Below are positions 4,976 through 6,452 of a stretch of DNA of 6,452 nucleotides, in pieces. This DNA is from Helicobacter sp. (GTDB lineage Bacteria > Campylobacterota > Campylobacteria > Campylobacterales > Helicobacteraceae). Where the stretch lies: positions 1 through 6,452 of the forward strand of contig JARIAP010000005.1 in assembly GCA_029257755.1 (NCBI GenBank), read 5' to 3'. Each line of letters starts with the position of its first letter. Position 1 is the stretch's first letter. The notes under the pieces are model-generated. The model was not told the origin of the DNA. It did not search any database and saw only the letters and a program-made list of their open reading frames with translations. A program made the translations under genes and the position numbers.

Positions 4976-5821
4976 TTAAAGTTCTACACTATAATGTCTT
5001 GCTGCATGGCAATTAACATTAACAGCAACAGGCATACCTGCAATATGAGTTGGATACCATTCTATATTGACACCAAATGCGGTAGTATTCCCACCTAAGC
5101 CCTGTGGTCCAACACCTGTCTTATTTGCAAGCTCTAATAATTCCTCTTCAAGTGCAGCATATTTTGGATGTGGATTCTTAGAATCTATCGAACGGATAGC
5201 AGCTTTTTTTGCTAAAATCGCAGCTTTTTCCATAGTCCCACCAATGCCAACTCCAAGCACCATAGGAGGACAAGCATTGGGTCCAGCTAATTTTACTGCC
5301 TCTAAAAACAATTTTTTTACACCATCTAAACCATCAGCAGGCACAAGCATTTTTAATAAACTTTTATTTTCACTTCCAAAACCTTTTGGTGCAACTGTTA
5401 TTTTAATTTTATCTCCTGCTACAATTTCTGTATGTAAAACCGCTGGAGAATTATCAGTTGTATTTTTTCTTTCAAAAACAGGTTCATTAACAACAGATTT
5501 TCTTAAATAACCATCCTTATAACCTCTTCTAATACCTTCATTAATTGCCTCACTAAACAACCCACCTACAATATGTATATCTTGTCCAACTTCGGCAAAA
5601 ACAACGGTCATACCTGTATCTTGACAAATAGGCATCATATTAGTTTGTGCAATTTCACCATTTTTTATTAATGTGCCTAAAATATTTTTACCAATTGTTG
5701 AAGTTTCTTTTTCTTCAGCTCTTTTAAAAGCACTCTTTATATCTGGAGTTTGCACACAACAGGCTTTAATGCAAAGTTCCTTAACCGCTTCAGAAATTGT
5801 TTCACATGTAATTTCACGCAT
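4976..5821 (-). CDS. Class I fumarate hydratase, alpha subunit (N-terminal [4Fe-4S] domain)
   Basis: This 281-residue protein is the catalytic iron-sulfur half of a two-chain class I fumarase, hydrating fumarate to L-malate and back together with the beta subunit at 2836-3390. The three cysteines expected to hold the [4Fe-4S] cluster are visible: Cys66 (PICQDTG), Cys184 (GPNACPPM) and Cys271 (VNCHAARH). Other family segments are APKGFGSENKS (144-154), GVGIGGTMEKA (190-200) and GPQGLGGNTTA (238-248). The length is normal for split alpha subunits. One iron of such clusters is solvent-exposed, making the enzyme oxygen- and superoxide-sensitive. AAGGAG (5831-5836) stands nine bases before the chosen ATG. 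It is the first gene of the minus-strand cluster, separated from its partner by two hemerythrin genes. Tartrate dehydratase alpha (TtdA) is the closest alternative. Confidence 0.92.
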   Translation of the reverse strand: MREITCETISEAVKELCIKACCVQTPDIKSAFKRAEEKETSTIGKNILGTLIKNGEIAQTNMMPICQDTGMTVVFAEVGQDIHIVGGLFSEAINEGIRRGYKDGYLRKSVVNEPVFERKNTTDNSPAVLHTEIVAGDKIKITVAPKGFGSENKSLLKMLVPADGLDGVKKLFLEAVKLAGPNACPPMVLGVGIGGTMEKAAILAKKAAIRSIDSKNPHPKYAALEEELLELANKTGVGPQGLGGNTTAFGVNIEWYPTHIAGMPVAVNVNCHAARHYSVEL

Positions 5822-5852
5822 ATTCCATAACTCCTTAAGTTTTAGTTTCGGG

Positions 5853-5900
5853 CTATTATTAACTATTATTCTACAATGTTAGAGTTTAAAAAAAGTTTAA
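5853..5900 (-). promoter_or_regulatory. Candidate promoter of the fumarase alpha gene with repeated elements
   Basis: On the minus strand, TAGAAT (5873-5868) is a five-of-six match to TATAAT and would start transcription near 5861, giving a leader of about 40 bases. A T-rich stretch with direct repeats of the AGTTTAA type (5883-5889 and 5894-5900, plus-strand reading) lies in the -20 to -40 zone. Two direct copies of CTATTATT (5853-5860 and 5863-5870) are spaced exactly 10 bases, one helical turn, around the start point and could bind a regulator. A perfect TATAAT further upstream (5956-5951) is an alternative. Confidence 0.45.
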
Positions 5901-6037
5901 TTTATAAAATATTATCATTTTTATTTACATTTTTGCTTAAATTCTTAACAATTATAGTTAATATTATGGCTTATTATTTAATATACTAAAAAATAATAAT
6001 TTATGTTTAAATAATGAAATAAAAAATAACATATTTA

Positions 6038-6046
6038 TGCTACTAT
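6038..6046 (+). promoter_or_regulatory. Candidate extended -10 for the SurA-like gene
   Basis: TG-C-TACTAT has the TGn extension and matches four of six -10 bases. It would start transcription near 6053, about 30 bases before the ATG at 6083. The DNA upstream is A/T runs without a -35. It diverges from the fumarase promoter region. Confidence 0.4.
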
Positions 6047-6082
6047 ACATAAGTAAATTTTTAAAAATATTTAAGGGTTTTC

Positions 6083-6452
6083 ATGCGTTTAAATAAATGT
6101 TTGATAATAGTTTTATTTGGAATCAATTCTTTATTTGCAATTAATGATAATATTGAAATAGATATGTTAGAAAAGCAAACAAAAGATAATATAGTTAATG
6201 ATAATGAAACTAAAAAAATTGTCGGTGGTATTGCACTATTTGTAAATGGTGAACCTATAACTCTATATGAGATACAAAAAGCACAATCTACATTAAATAC
6301 GGATAAATTAAGGGCAACAGACGCACTTGTAATGGAAAAACTAAAAGATAGTGAAATAAAAAGGTTAAAAATAGAGGTGCTAGATTCTCAAGTAGATTCT
6401 CAAATAGCACAAATAGCACAACAAAATGGAATGGATTTAGAACAATTTTATG
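6083..6452 (+). CDS. SurA-like periplasmic chaperone / peptidyl-prolyl isomerase, 3' end outside window
   Basis: An open frame of 123 residues runs off the window end without a stop. It starts MRLNKCLIIVLFGINSLFA, a signal peptide with a short basic start and a hydrophobic core, with likely cleavage after Ala19. After a polar, Asn/Asp-rich spacer (20-45) comes GGIALFVNGEPITLYEIQKA (48-67), which matches the opening of SurA_N/PpiC-type chaperones, where a short strand with VNGxxIT is followed by helices. The rest is helical and Gln-rich. Such proteins escort outer-membrane proteins through the periplasm; any PpiC domain would lie beyond the window. AAGGG (6073-6077) stands five bases before the ATG. 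The gene is divergent from fumarase alpha. Start and export are well supported; the chaperone assignment rests on the N-terminal segment only. Confidence 0.75.
   Translation, partial: MRLNKCLIIVLFGINSLFAINDNIEIDMLEKQTKDNIVNDNETKKIVGGIALFVNGEPITLYEIQKAQSTLNTDKLRATDALVMEKLKDSEIKRLKIEVLDSQVDSQIAQIAQQNGMDLEQFY
6381..6422 (+). repeat. Two adjacent in-frame tandem duplications in the SurA-like gene
   Basis: TAGATTCTCAA(G/A) occurs twice in tandem with a 12-base period (6381-6404), followed directly by TAGCACAA(A/C) twice with a 9-base period (6405-6422). Both periods are multiples of three, giving the protein stretch LDSQVDSQIAQIAQQ without breaking the frame. Confidence 0.6.

Noticed and set aside
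5067..5510. Plus-strand open frame of 147 codons opposite fumarase alpha
   Set aside because: It is antisense to a conserved gene with all cluster cysteines; its Pro/Ser/Phe-rich translation is a mirror of that gene, and no ribosome binding site precedes it.
5673..5882. Plus-strand open frame of 69 codons over the fumarase alpha start
   Set aside because: It is antisense to the N-terminus and leader of fumarase alpha, with no ribosome binding site or recognisable motif.

Overview
The window is very AT-rich, has strong AAGGAG/AAGGGG ribosome binding sites, TATAAT-type -10 boxes behind T-rich stretches, and many copies of TAGATTCTA or its complement. This composition and the gene content fit an epsilonproteobacterium, most likely an enterohepatic-type Helicobacter. 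The genus is an inference from style; no marker gene proves it.

Left part (1-2680, plus strand) looks like an accessory, defence-type region with broken genes. It holds about 0.8 kb of mostly non-coding DNA with two short open frames. One encodes a 29-residue TatA-like membrane peptide (200-289). The other is the apparent N-terminal stub of a PD-(D/E)XK-family nuclease (792-911) that runs into a tract of 13 T. Immediately downstream lies an intact 554-residue DUF262/DUF1524 protein of the GmrSD restriction family (949-2613). The T13 tract lies 39 bases before its start codon and directly after a small hairpin, so it can be read as a leaky terminator, a length-variable promoter spacer or a mark of gene decay. 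A possible terminator follows the restriction gene (2648-2680).

Right part (2836-5821, minus strand) is a metabolic cluster in the order fumarase alpha subunit, bacteriohemerythrin, second hemerythrin-like protein, fumarase beta subunit. The two fumarase chains together make one oxygen-labile [4Fe-4S] class I fumarase, yet their genes are separated by two tandem hemerythrin paralogs. The first paralog has all seven diiron ligands. The second aligns to it without gaps over its first 120 residues, but all three histidines of one iron and the bridging aspartate are tyrosine. Both carry a C-terminal CxC...CxxC metal-ribbon tail. Campylobacter hemerythrins are known to protect oxygen-sensitive iron-sulfur enzymes, so a local oxygen-handling module for fumarase is an attractive inference, not shown here.

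Far right (6083 to the window end, plus strand) is the start of an exported SurA-like chaperone or peptidyl-prolyl isomerase, divergent from the fumarase alpha gene across a 261-base promoter region. No tRNA, rRNA, CRISPR array, insertion sequence or replication origin was seen.
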